A stretch of DNA of 64,000 nucleotides from Zeugodacus cucurbitae. Lineage: Eukaryota; Arthropoda; Insecta; Diptera; Tephritidae. Position 1 is the stretch's first letter; each line of letters starts with the position of its first letter. Location of the stretch: NCBI RefSeq assembly GCF_028554725.1, contig NC_071669.1, forward strand, positions 9,386,501 through 9,450,500. The letters are read 5' to 3'. Shown here piece after piece: positions 34,446 through 64,000 of the stretch. The position numbers and the translations under genes were made by a program. The notes under the pieces were generated by a model that searched no databases, was not told the DNA's origin, and saw nothing but the letters and a program-made list of their open reading frames with translations.

Positions 34446-36129
34446 TAGATAGATACTATCTTGAAATTTGTTATATAAGCGTTAAGAATTTTTTGATTTT
34501 TTAGACTTTATCCCTACTGTTTCAGCACACATTCAAACCGAATCACAACCCACCAAAGCAAAGCGTTTCAATTATTTTTGTAAATTTCTTTGTATGTAGA
34601 CTAGCAAGCGATAACAATTAGTACAATTTGAATTTATAAATATATATATTTATAGATGTGTTTGTATATATATAATAATAATTATATGCATGAGACTAGA
34701 CTAGAGGTTTCGGTTAAGCTATAACAATGCAATGCTTGATTATGCTGACAATAATGATTGTGTATAATGATTGACAATGACAATGACATTAGCGTAGATG
34801 ATAATGATGATGATGATAATGAATAAATGGCAATGCTGTTAGTTCATTATTGACTTTAATTCGCTTTCTTGTATATATGTATTGTATGAATGCATATATG
34901 TATGTATGTATGTATATAGTTATGCTTGTATTCGTGTATAATTAAATATATATATTATTCATTTATGTATTACAAATTTGTATTAGTTGTACGATTGGTT
35001 TGCTATAATTTATGTATATTTTTCATATATTATATACTTGTATATATAATAATTTAGCTGACTTTATTTAATGTTTAATTTTTGGTATAAAGCATAAGTT
35101 ATGTGTTTGTTGGGGAGCGTTTAGAATGCGGTGAGAGAGAGAGAGTTAGTAGTGGAAATTTGTAGCTTTAATACAAGCGTTTGGTGGCAATTTTCGCATT
35201 AACCAAATATTAGTAGAGGCATTTTAGTTTGAATTTTATATAATACATTTAAATTTACTTTGTTTGTATGCAAATATGTGGTTATGTATATATAGGTTGT
35301 GGGTTACTTGGCTTCGTTTACAAAATTACACGTATACCAAAATAAAGTGCCAAATTTGTTGATTTACCAAATTTTGCAATTTTTTTATAATAATTAATAA
35401 TTCTAATAATAATCTGTATGTTATGTTATGTTATTTTATGTTACGTTATGTTATGTTATGTCACGTTATGTTATGTTAAATGAATTAAACTATGCTTAAG
35501 CGTTAATACTGTACAATTTAACTGTCTTTTTCACATTTTTTTTCAATATTTTACACTAAAAAACCTGCGCTACGAACTCTGCACTTTCATATACAATATA
35601 TATTGACTCCATGGCCTTTATGCTATTGCCGTAAATACTTAATGGACAAATATTTATTTGTATGCTTTCATATGTGTTCTCGTTTGTGTATATGAGTAAG
35701 TCTACGACATGAGAACACAATGGATCTTGTATATTTGTATTCGTAAATAAATAATTTATACAATGTGTGCTTGCTTTCATTCATAACTGTATTGTTGTAT
35801 GTATAGGTGAATATATGTATTTGCCTTTCTAGGTATGTATATGAACACTGAATGCATATATGTATGAGTATGTATGCTTTGTTAAATGCAATTTAAACAT
35901 TTGCACATTTGAATGCAGCGTTATTTGATGTGAGAAAACATATGAGCTTTTCTTTATGATTCTTTGCATGAATTGCTTATTTGTAATGTTCTATATTTCG
36001 GTGAGTTTAATGTTATTGCACTTTTAGCTTATTAAGGCGAACAAAGAAATATGCAAAAAAAATATATTTTAGTAAGAATATAAATTAAAAATGCTTATTT
36101 TGTAAATAAATTGATTTCTAAAGGTTCTT
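34446..36129. other. No gene recognised; simple repeats
   Basis: Contains a GATAATGATGATGAT tract (34795-34825), ATGTATGTATG tracts (34890-34916) and a degenerate (TGTTA)n run (35417-35477). A 74-codon minus-strand frame at 35556-35780 is unremarkable. Confidence 0.4.
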
Positions 36130-37215
36130 AAAAGGATTCATTCAAAAATATTTATTCTCAAAAATTTCAAACTTCTTGCAAAAGCTATAAACATTCGTGG
36201 TATTGTTAGCAATAAAACAGTTAGAAATTTCTTAAAATTTCTTACAATTCCATGGAGGGGTTCTCGAGTTAACTTGGTCAAATTATTTTCAAAAATTTTA
36301 AACTTCTTGCAAAATCTTTAAACATTCGCTGAATTAATAACAATAAAACTGTTAATAATTTTATAAAATTTCTTACAAATCCATAGAGGGGTTCTCGAGT
36401 TAAGATAGTCACTTTTTTTGAAAAATTCTAAACTTACTGCAAAATCTATAATCTTTCGTTGAATTATTGGCATTGAAACCGTTAATAATATTTCCTAAAG
36501 TTTCTTACAAATCCATCACGGGATTCTCGAGTTAACATAGTCAAATTGTTTTGAAAAATTTTAAACTTCTTGCAAAAACTTTAATTATTCGCTGAATTAA
36601 TAACAATAAAACCGGTAATAATATACTAAAATTTCTTACAAATCCATCGAGGGGTTCTCGAGTTAACATAGTCACATTTTTTTCAAAAATTCTAAACTTC
36701 TTGCAAAATCTTTAATCATTCGCTGAATTAATAACAATAAAACTGTTAATAATTTCCTAAAGTTTCTTACAAATCCATCGAGGGGTTCTCGAGTTACCAT
36801 AGTCAACTCTTCCGAAGCAAAATTTAAAAATTAATAATTTATGAAAATTTTAATGCTTAATGAAAATTACCAACATTTCTTATGCTATAAGAAATATCAA
36901 AATATCCTAAAGAAAAATATAAATGCCTTTAAACACTTTAAAAATTCAGTGAAGTGTCAAAAATAACGTTATAAGTGACCATTTGTTTAGAGCTTTAACA
37001 AGTAAAAATATCTAAATGTTAATTGTATATGATATCCAAATTAATTGTAGAATATTAATTTGTCAGTATATTAAAATAAACAATAGATAATCCTGGGATT
37101 CTATTGGACAACTTGTTTGCAACACAGTACTAAATACAAAAAATTTTTCCAAACTGCTACGCATATTTAGCAATAAAATGGCTAAAGTGTTACATGAAAA
37201 TATTATTCATAAAAT
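36130..37215 (+). repeat. Dispersed repeat X, copy 2, with internal five-unit 131-bp tandem array
   Basis: TTCTCGAGTT cores lie at 36261, 36392, 36524, 36655 and 36785 (spacing 130-132 bp). Each follows TTTCTTACAAATCCATnnaGGGG and precedes AACATAGTCA and a CTTCTTGCAAAATCTTTAA-like stretch. After the array, 36805-37215 continues to match 31170-31547 and 32222-32265 of copy 1. No coding capacity is seen. Confidence 0.88.
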
Positions 37216-37236
37216 TCTTCACAAAACTGTTCTTAA

Positions 37237-37391
37237 CCCTTAAATGCATGAGTTCAGCCCCAAAATAGAGACTTGCGACCACTTCGTTGGGTCACTGTCA
37301 ACTGATTATAATTTTCGGTAAGCATTTAAGACGCTTGCTATGCGTAAACCTCACTGCGATACACATTAATTTGATCGAATGCATTTAAGAG
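37237..37391 (+). mobile_element. 155-bp piggyBac-like MITE, complete
   Basis: TTAA target duplications at 37233-37236 and 37392-37395. The 13-bp terminal inverted repeats are CCCTTAAATGCAT at the left and ATGCATTTAAGAG at the right (12 of 13 match). A CCYT-type start beside TTAA is the signature of piggyBac-superfamily elements (family knowledge). The left half recurs at 11448-11522. No coding capacity. Confidence 0.8.
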
Positions 37392-37395
37392 TTAA

Positions 37396-38652
37396 TCCCA
37401 GTGTTCCAAACTTTGAATATAGCTTTTGAAATTGGAAAGGATTCTTTGTTTTACAATGCATTGTTTTAAATTACAAAATTGTAACAAACAAATTTTTATT
37501 TGAACTTTTCTTCTAACAATTCGCCATTTATTACTCTGCAATTATTTAAAAATAATTACAATACCTTTGTGGACACTGTTCAACTTTTGCTGCATTATTT
37601 ATTATCATTTGCTTGTATTATTTGACATGTTTTGCAATAATCGCTCACACAAAAGTATTTACATAATATTTTTTTTATTATTATTTATAAGATAGCCCTG
37701 TTATGCAATGTTTTCATTTACGTATTGGCAATTTATCTTAATTTCACATATTTGCAATTGAAATCTTTTATTTATAATTATTACTTATGATTGTTTATTT
37801 TAAGTTTCATATTTTTCACAAGCATATTTCACTCGGCCTCAAAGAATTTCGCTTGCTCTTTATATTTCTGCATTGCATTTTTACTATTTAATGGCGTGTT
37901 TTCTAATGTATTAACTATTTTTTTTTTTTATTCTTTTGTGGTATTTCTAGGCGTTCACTATGTGGTCTGCTTATAAGATTTCACATTCGCTTTGCTTACA
38001 TTTCCAATATTTATATTTCATTTTGTTCTCTGTTTATTCCATTCCTAATTGCAAGCGGAAATTCGTAAGTATTGCAGTGTAAAAAAATATTCATACCTTC
38101 TCGGCAACTCAAATGCTTTATTGCAATAGATAATTCTGATAATCAATTATTGTTTTATTCTTACGCATTTGGACGGTTCTTTTTTTGTGTTTTTTTTTTT
38201 TGATAATTGGGGGGGTTTCATTTTAGCGGCGCTGAACTTTTTTTGAACATTTTAAGAATTTGAAATTTATGAATAGAAATTATATATAATTGTATAAACG
38301 ATTGTAAATTTAAAAATTATATTTTTATAAAGTAAATAGAAGCCCCAACCTATTTTATGCTCTGTATATTTGATTTCTTTAAAGCCGACCAGACTGACTG
38401 TTTTTTTCTTTTCTTTAAATCTAAGACAGATATTCTTATAAAAAAAGTCTGTTAAACACTCCCTATAAAGGTTTTTGAATAACTCTCAGCGACCTCACAG
38501 TCCACTTAAAAACACTTGATTTCCTTTGTGAACTTATCTGCTATAGTTTCATTACACATCGTATATAAAGTCAACATGTTTTCAAACTTTTAGCCCATTT
38601 CGTTTATTTGATAACAAATTCGATAATTTGAGAGAATAAGCGGGGGACTTAA
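37396..38652. other. No gene recognised; AT-rich
   Basis: A/T-rich, with poly-T stretches. A 61-codon Phe-rich frame (37791-37976) has no recognisable content. Confidence 0.45.
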
Positions 38653-39390
38653 GGGGTTATATACAGTTAGACGGCCGAAAAAAAGTGAATTTTCCAGAAT
38701 TTTTTCTGAGAAAACTTTTTAACTTATTGATCCAAAAATTTATACACATATGTACTATGGTATCTTTTAACTGTATTTTAGGACTTAGTTTTAGTAAAAA
38801 TATTTATTTGAAAAAGAGCTACAGCTGATCTCCAGGAGCTCCTCTCAAAAAAGACGTTTTGCGGTGACCACTATATCTCGGAACTGGATCATCCGAAATT
38901 AAAAAACCAAAAAGATTTCGTTAAAATAATGTTAAATCTAGTAATTAATCGAAGGAATAAGCAAAATAAAATTTTTTGACAAAATGGCGGTTTCTCAAAA
39001 AAAAAATCGATTTTTCACCGAAATTTCGGCCTTAAATTGTTTATAAAAAAAAAAAAAATTTATCGGAGAGAAAAAATCGACGATTAATTACTAAAAAATA
39101 TATTTAAGAAGGTCGTGTTAAAATTTGAGACTAATCGGTCTAGCCGTTTTCGAGTAATGTTTTTCACCGACTTTGAAAACACCATTTTGAGAAAAACGCG
39201 TTTAAAGTTTGGACCTTGTACTTAAAAGCACTCTGAAATGCCTTTTCAAATTTTTCATTTGCTTGTAACTTTGAAAATATTCACCGGAACGATATGAAAT
39301 TTTCTGTGTGTATTCTTAAATATATGTACATTAAGAAAATGAAATAAAAAAAAAATCGATTTTTTGAAAATTCTAACTGTATATAACCCC
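38653..39390. mobile_element. 738-bp TTAA-flanked MITE with 18-bp perfect terminal repeats
   Basis: TTAA (38649-38652), then GGGGTTATATACAGTTAG on the left and CTAACTGTATATAACCCC on the right, then TTAA (39391-39394). The termini are exact reverse complements. The interior is AT-rich and non-coding, with phrases such as TCGATTTTTCACCGAAATTT and GAGAAAAACGCGTTTAAAGT. Perfect termini suggest a fairly recent insertion. Confidence 0.88.
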
Positions 39391-39394
39391 TTAA

Positions 39395-41085
39395 ATCAGA
39401 GAAAATATGTAATTCTCGCGGATTTCCATAAACTAGTTAAAGGTCATGATGAGAATATAATCTAGAGATTGGTTTTAGTTTAGTTTTAGGAATGAAGACG
39501 AAAATACGAAGAGATAACCGAACCATTGTATGGTGTTAAACCCATATCTTCTCAGACTAAAACATTTTACAACTTTGAATGCCGTAACCTTATTTTTGTA
39601 TCGGCAACTATTTCGGGTAGAGAAGGAGAAAAATATCTATCATCTATTTAAAATAGGTTTTTGAAATTGTTTGTCCAATCTTCTTTTTCTATATGAATGG
39701 TACACCATAGACCGGAGTCTGATATTGGAAAATGTTTAATCTTTAGTTACAAATCGTTTGTTTGTTTTAAGTAAGGATGGATTTGACATCACACTATGTC
39801 CGCTTATGGTCAAGGGTAGTCTAAGTATTGCTTACAATTCACTCTCGGGCATAACATTGTGATGAATGGCTTCTCTCAGTGGATTTTTCAAAGCAAGTTG
39901 TAGTCATTTTTAAAAAAATTTTAAGAAATGAAAATGAATGCTTCTGGAGAGCCATAAAAAAATCGGAAATATTTTTTTTTTTTTTAATTGAATAAAAAAA
40001 AAATAAAACTATTTTTTAATTTATCATACCAATTTATTATTTTTTGAATACTCAGCTCGGATATGCGCTCTTTAATTTGACAATCTACATTATGTACGAA
40101 ACGCGAGAGAGTTTTTACTTAAACAAATAAAATCAAATAATAACAAACTCCATACGCATTGATATTGCTAACAGTTGCCATACAATTCAGTTTTGGTTTA
40201 TTTTGGTATTATTTATAGTACAATTTACAAATACATATATGCTTAGGCGGTCATTAAGTTTATTTTGTAAAAAGCTAAACATTTTACATACAACAGTTGG
40301 TCGTAAAAGTATACATACAATACAAATTTTTGATAGCATAAGTACATACTGAATTTTGAAATGAAATTGTTTAAATTTTCGAAATTTATTTTCGCAATAA
40401 AGCGCTGAAGAGCTTTTGCTATATTTTTTATGGCATGTAAAAGCTTTTTAAAAAATGTGAACGTTACAAAATTCGTATTTAATAAAAATTATCACAATGA
40501 CGCAAATTAAAAATTAACTGTTAGTATGCAAGTGCTTATTTCCAAAGAAATACAAGAACTTCTGTGCTTTTCTGTCTAAAAAAGCTACACATTCGCACAT
40601 ATGCTTTCATCAAAAATATTTCATTTTTCATTTACTTGCCTTCGTTTGTTTTCAATAACTATGCATTTTTGTTTCTTTTGTTGTTTTTACTTATTTTATT
40701 TTCATCTCAATCGATTTTTATTTTAATACTATGTGTTGCTGTATATAAGTACATACTTTCGTTTGTGAGTGTAACTACTTTGAAGTGTTCTTGCTTTAAC
40801 TATTTCTAATGCTTTTCAACTAACTTCTACAAAATATCAATTTATCTTTTCTATGCTTTTAACTTTTTGCAATTCTTTCTTAGATTCTTAGATTCTCTTT
40901 TTCATCTTATTGCATATTAAGCTACAAATTTTACAACAGTTAATGATTTTCTTACGCAATTTCGCTTTGAGTTCTTTTCAAAAATGGTATAGCGAAAATT
41001 TTCGGCTCGGCGGCAACAATGTTTGTTTGCATTACGTTCAGTACAGCAGTAACGAAAATGGTAAATAAAATAATAAAAAGTATTT
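39395..41085. other. No gene recognised; possible distal sff 3' UTR or intergenic DNA
   Basis: AT-rich. From about 40380 AAAAGCTTTT-like words become common, leading into the duplication downstream. No exon-like sequence is visible. Confidence 0.35.
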
Positions 41086-41815
41086 TGTTCTAAAAAAGCT
41101 TTGAAAAGCTTGAAAGGTGAAGAAGCTTTTGGTTACAATTAGTAGTAGCTTTTGGTGTAAGTACTTAAGACTTTTGAAATTTTAAATTATTTTCGTTCAA
41201 TACCAAGTAAAGTTGCAAAAAGCTGTGTATGTGCTTTCAGTGAAAGCTTTTACTGAATCTCTTAAAAATCTTTACTCAAAATTCGCTTGTACATTACCTA
41301 AAACATTTTAGAAAACTACATATTTAAATTAAAGTTTTTTTATTCGAAAGCTTTTAATAGTACATAAAGCCTTTGAAAATTTAATAAATCCTTTTGAAAT
41401 ACACACAAATAAAAGCTTAAAATTTTTTAAGTATGCACACATATAATAATGAATTGTTCTAAAAAGCTATGAAAAGTTTGTAAGGTGGAGAAGCTTTTGG
41501 TTACAATTAGTAGTAGCTTTTGGTGTAAGTACTTAAGACTTTTGAAATTTTAAATTATTTTCGTTCAATACCAAGTAAAGTTCCAAAAAGCTGTGTATGT
41601 GCTTTCAGTGAAAGCTTTTACTGAATCACTTAAAAAACTTTATTCAAAATTCCTAAAACAATGTACGATTTAGAAAACTACAAAAAAATATTTAAATGAA
41701 AGCTTTTTTATTCGAAAGCTTTTTGTAGTACTTAAAGCTTTTGAAATTTTTTATAACTTAACATAACAAATCGTTATAAAACACATACAAATGAAAGCTC
41801 AAAATTGTGTAAGTA
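41086..41815. repeat. Direct duplication, unit about 368 bp, rich in AAGCTTTT
   Basis: GTACTTAAGACTTTTGAAAT occurs at 41161 and at 41529 (offset 368), and the match extends from about 41088 to 41440 against 41456 to about 41815. Shared blocks include TTGGTTACAATTAGTAGTAG and CAAAAAGCTGTGTATGTGCT. The first 170 bp of the units are almost identical; the remainder has diverged. AAAGCTTTT palindromes occur many times in each unit. Confidence 0.9.
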
Positions 41816-41992
41816 TGCAAATATATTATATAATAATAATGAAAGCTCCGAAAGCTTTAAAGCACATAATAACTCAGTAGTTATTGGTTTACAAGCAACA
41901 TAATTTCATTACAAGCACTATTTTCCATTACAACATAAATGTAATTGATACTTAGCAAATCTTAGTAGTTCTTACATAATTCTTTAATCTTA

Positions 41993-42186
41993 TTTATTGT
42001 TTACTAAATTGTTTAATTTGCTATATGTTACTATTGTTAAGTATAACTCGTAATTGTAAGACTGTAGTTCGATATATTTTTTGTGTATTTTCTTCTCTCT
42101 TGTTTTTGCATTTTTTTTTGTTTGTTCTTAGTTTTGGAAAAAAATTACTTTTATATAAAAATGTAACTAAATCAGAGAAATAATTC
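41993..42186 (-). other. Start of sff 3' untranslated region with a candidate poly(A) signal
   Basis: Sequence directly after the sff stop is AT-rich with no open frame. The first AATAAA on the sense (minus) strand that I noticed is at 41998-41993. Neural kinase transcripts can have long 3' UTRs, so the true end could lie well below this point. Transcript data would be needed to place it. Confidence 0.35.
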
Positions 42187-61209
<19,023 letters not shown>

Positions 61210-62196
61210 CTAGAAAAAGTGAGAAAAGGAATAAAGAAAGAAACGATATTAATAACAACGAAACAGGTAGAAAGGAAAGTGTCTAGTATATTAAGTAAAT
61301 AAAAGCTATAGACGCAAGTCGATTATGTGCATAGTATATTTTTAGAAATAGTTAAGTCAATATATTGAGTTATGACGATAGAGACACTAGTGACAAAGTC
61401 AACTTTTTTTCACTTAATTTTTACGGCAATATATCAGTTGTTGGTGTTCTATAACACTGCTTGTTATCTTATTGATGAATTATGTGTTTTTATATATTAT
61501 TCCGAATATATCACATTACGCACCCACCTTCAAACTATTTTCATATATTTTTGTCATTTTAATATATTTTTTATACTCAATACACTGATTTTCCCCAGCG
61601 AGTAGTTAAATAGCTTAAACTTCAATTAGCTTCTCGTTTGCGTAATTCCAACAAATCTCTAATGACCCCTCTCCTCTTTAGGGAAGTGGCCTATTTCCAA
61701 GCCGATTTATGAAATAAAATGCAATGGCAAAGGCTTACAAATGCAATTAAAAGTGTATTAAGTGTAATTATTTGAAATATTATCAAAACTTTTAGTTTGC
61801 TAGTTTTTATTAAGCTCACTGAAGTCGACTTAAGTTAATTTGACTATTGATTTAATTTTTAGTGAAAATTAATTGCTGATTGCATAGGTCTTTATGGCTT
61901 AAAATAAACACGTCTATTTTAATATATCATAAATATTATTATTGGACTAATACTAGATGGAATTTTGGCAAAAATAATATTCAAGTAATATGTATAACGA
62001 TATTATTCCACAGTTCCAGAACTACTAACTATTCCTCAATCTTTATTTTGTCTTTAGTTTGATGAATACCATGCTCAAACGAGTCAATTAATTGAGTCAA
62101 TTCAGATATTACTTAATTGAGCGGAACTGATGTTGAAATATACTCCATTTGGCTTAAAGTATTAATATTTCATAGCTGTCTAAAATGGTTTCTAAA
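61210..62196. other. sff intron upstream of first visible exon; nothing recognised
   Basis: AT-rich sequence directly upstream of the exon acceptor. No glycine-loop exon is present in any frame of the minus strand. Confidence 0.55.
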
Positions 62197-62400
62197 TCTA
62201 ATATATAAAATTCTCGTGTCACGGTGTACGTTATTGAACTCCTCTGAAACCGCTCGACCGATTTTCGTGAATCTTAACGTGCATATCGGCTAGAGTGGAG
62301 AATCGGACAACATCTATTTTTCATCCTCCTAAATGTTAAGGGTGGTCCACCCCTAAATTTTTTTAACTTTCCGCGAAGAAAATTAAAAATTTTCTAAAAT
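62197..62400 (+). mobile_element. Helitron 5' end
   Basis: A|TCTAATATATAAAATTCTCG followed by TGTCACGGTGTACGTTATTG and CGCTCGACCGATTTTCGTGA is a common insect Helitron head of a different subfamily from 5324 and 31548. Its 3' end cannot be assigned. It may have been broken, or it may end beyond the Helentron fragment that follows. The right coordinate is approximate. Confidence 0.55.
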
Positions 62401-62682
62401 CGGGAAGTTATTGGTTGTTGAAGTTCAAACCGATCTGGCTAATTTTAGTCTTGAAATATTCGTGGAAGACCAGAAAAAGATTAGAAAGTGAGTAAATATG
62501 TAAAAATTGCGAGGAAGATATCAATAAGAGAATTTTATTCGAGTTGACAAGAAAAATATAAATGAGAAAACAAAAAAAATAATATTTTGAAGGTTGTCAT
62601 TGTTGCTTTGTTAAAATATTTTTGTTATTGTTCAATTGTATAAGGTTGTGTCGATAGCCCAAAACAATTTGTAACAATTAAG

Positions 62683-62856
62683 GAAAGGCTAAGTTCACGT
62701 CCAACCGAACATTTTACACTCTCGCAATTTATTGATGTAATTTTATTAAGATAACACACAATATGACCTATATATTCGGCATAAAGTCCCATAGAAAATC
62801 ATAACATATAGTATATAAGGGCTGATGTGATTCCAGAACCAATTTCACTGATTTTA
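62683..62856 (-). mobile_element. Helentron-associated element, 3' fragment (copy D)
   Basis: AAGGAAAGGCTAAGTTCACGTCCAACCGAACATTTTACACTCTCGCAA (62683 onward, in segments) matches the tail of copies A-C in minus orientation. The continuing ATATTCGGCATAAAG and CTGATGTGATTCCAGAACCA resemble copy A (17560-17650). Only the terminal 170 bp are kept. Confidence 0.7.
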
Positions 62857-63369
62857 ACCACCAAGGTTAACGGGAATAGGGGCAACTTAACACCTGTTAG
62901 TAGGCAAACAAACGGCACATTCGGCCTTGAAATTACTCCTAAATTGCAAATGAATGAAACACCAGTCGGCAAAATCGCCAAAAATAGCGCTATAACGAAG
63001 ATTTTCCAAACATTCAAGAAGTCGCTTGAGGTACTGCACAGGACTTTATAAGATCTTGATTGTCAATAAACGTTTTTGGCGGAGCCAGGATTCTGTTAAC
63101 AGGTGATTTACGCCAGACTCTTCCAATTACTCCTGGATCAACTGTTACTGACGGGCTAATCGCATGCCTAAAGTAATTTAATTTGTGGTGACACATAAAG
63201 AATCGCAAATTAACAACTAACATTTGAGTGTTTTTGCAACAATATCAAATTGCGATTGTAGAAGCAGTTGGAAATGGTAGGGTCGCAGTTGACACCTCGA
63301 TGGATTAATAGCATTTCCAACAGATTTCTGTCACTTCATTGACTTGAAAGAGAAGTTTTCCTGACATGA
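62857..63369. other. No gene recognised
   Basis: Short open frames at 62799-63017 and 63014-63223 (minus) and 62827-63051 (plus) have ordinary composition but match no family I know. Possibly decayed mobile DNA. Confidence 0.35.
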
Positions 63370-63668
63370 AACCTCAATATGATAACCATAAATGACTGAT
63401 TGAATGACCTATATTGGTGGTAAAAAAAACAAAGATATCGATGATCGAGTTGACACAGCCACAAACCAGGATGACGTAGTCAATTATCCCAAACTATTTA
63501 AAATTGCCTGTACCCTCACCACTCACTTTGCAATTAAAAGTAGTGTGAGTTGTCATCATGCTGCGTTACATCGACCTCGAGTAATCAATATTGTCGCCGA
63601 AGCCAAGATTGGACCAACTTAATTTAATGTATACCTTAGCCACAACAACGTGTGGCCGGGTCTGCTAG
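63370..63668 (+). mobile_element. Non-autonomous Helitron, 3' part (copy 3)
   Basis: Matches the 3' portion of 5324-6003: ATAAATGACTGATTGAATGA, CTGACGTAGTCAATTnTCCC-like and TGTGAGTTGTCATCATGCT blocks, ending GGGTCTGCTAG|T at 63668. The 5' head expected for this subfamily is missing. Confidence 0.7.
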
Positions 63669-64000
63669 TGTATCAATAAAAACTTCAAAGAGATATCGTA
63701 AATGAAAACGATGACAACTCAACTGTGGATAACAACTCAACTTTGAACACAGGCATTAATCTGTTAATGGCTTACATATTACTAATACTTGCAACATTTG
63801 GCCATATGCTATATATTCTGACGCTATTTTCATGCAAATTTCATTTCTCTAATAAACATGATATTTACTTTTCTCATTCAGCATACTTCACAGGATTGCA
63901 TGAGTTACTTTTCATACATTAATTGTACATTAAGCGTAACGGTGTAATTAGTTAAATGTTCTATTGTATTGTAAATTGAGATAAATGTTCTCAAGTGATT
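63669..64000. other. No gene recognised at right edge
   Basis: AT-rich sequence, presumably still sff intron because the upstream kinase exon has not been reached. Confidence 0.4.

Noticed and set aside
36130..36810. Regularly spaced repeats as a possible CRISPR array
   Set aside because: The period is a 131-bp tandem repeat with related spacers in eukaryotic intergenic DNA.

Overview
The window is AT-rich, intron-rich DNA from a higher dipteran, most likely a true fruit fly (Tephritidae). I infer this from the insect gene content, the GTAAGT/AG splice sites, the CA/GT, TTGTTG and CAACAA simple repeats, and abundant Helentron-derived short elements that resemble Drosophila DINE-1. The species cannot be named from the sequence alone.

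Only one protein-coding gene is supported. It lies on the minus strand and is the ortholog of Drosophila sugar-free frosting (sff), the SAD/BRSK-family serine/threonine kinase. Thirteen exons between 61209 and 42187 join in one consistent reading frame for 818 residues and end at a TGA stop. They cover the kinase domain from helix C onward, a UBA-like segment, a long Ser/Pro/Gly-rich linker, the conserved [11 protein letters not shown] block and the KA1-like C-terminal domain. The glycine-rich loop and the ATP-binding lysine are missing. They must be on one or more exons beyond 64000, so the gene is cut by the right edge. The intron between exons 2 and 3 is 11.7 kb and holds most of the intronic mobile DNA.

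Everything below 42187 is 3' of sff. It holds no gene I can recognise but is dense in repeats. In order: an RTE-like LINE remnant (about 1850-2960); a Helitron (5324-6003); two inverted copies of a roughly 390-bp MITE-like element (6550-6930 and 10045-10440); a Tc1/mariner-type transposase remnant (10455-10850); a large GATAGA/GACATA microsatellite (13464-14031); a roughly 120-bp tandem array built on TGGCAACC (14672-15740); a Helentron-type element (16288-17738); a 1-kb foldback palindrome (19791-20838); a second RTE-like LINE copy (22818-24345); a pogo-like TIR element (25018-25576); a second Helentron-type element (25671-26731); TTAA-flanked MITEs (30331-31012, 37237-37391, 38653-39390); a Helitron inserted in a dispersed repeat (31548-32221); a 197-bp tandem repeat (33860-34445); a five-unit 131-bp tandem repeat (36130-36810); and a 368-bp duplication just downstream of sff (41086-41815).

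Inside sff introns are a LINE 3' fragment with an RNase H domain (50497-51075), another transposase remnant (51060-51600), a third Helentron-type copy (56938-57954) and a TTGTC pentanucleotide array embedded in a field of GTACTAAAA motifs (59854-60900). Upstream of the first visible exon are more Helitron and Helentron ends.

I see no new gene system. The best leads are structural: a Helitron whose pre-insertion site can be read from a related repeat copy 5 kb away, a tandem expansion specific to one copy of that repeat, a 44/45-bp perfect hairpin inside a MITE, and near-identical inverted Helentron copies that bracket sff exons 3 to 13.
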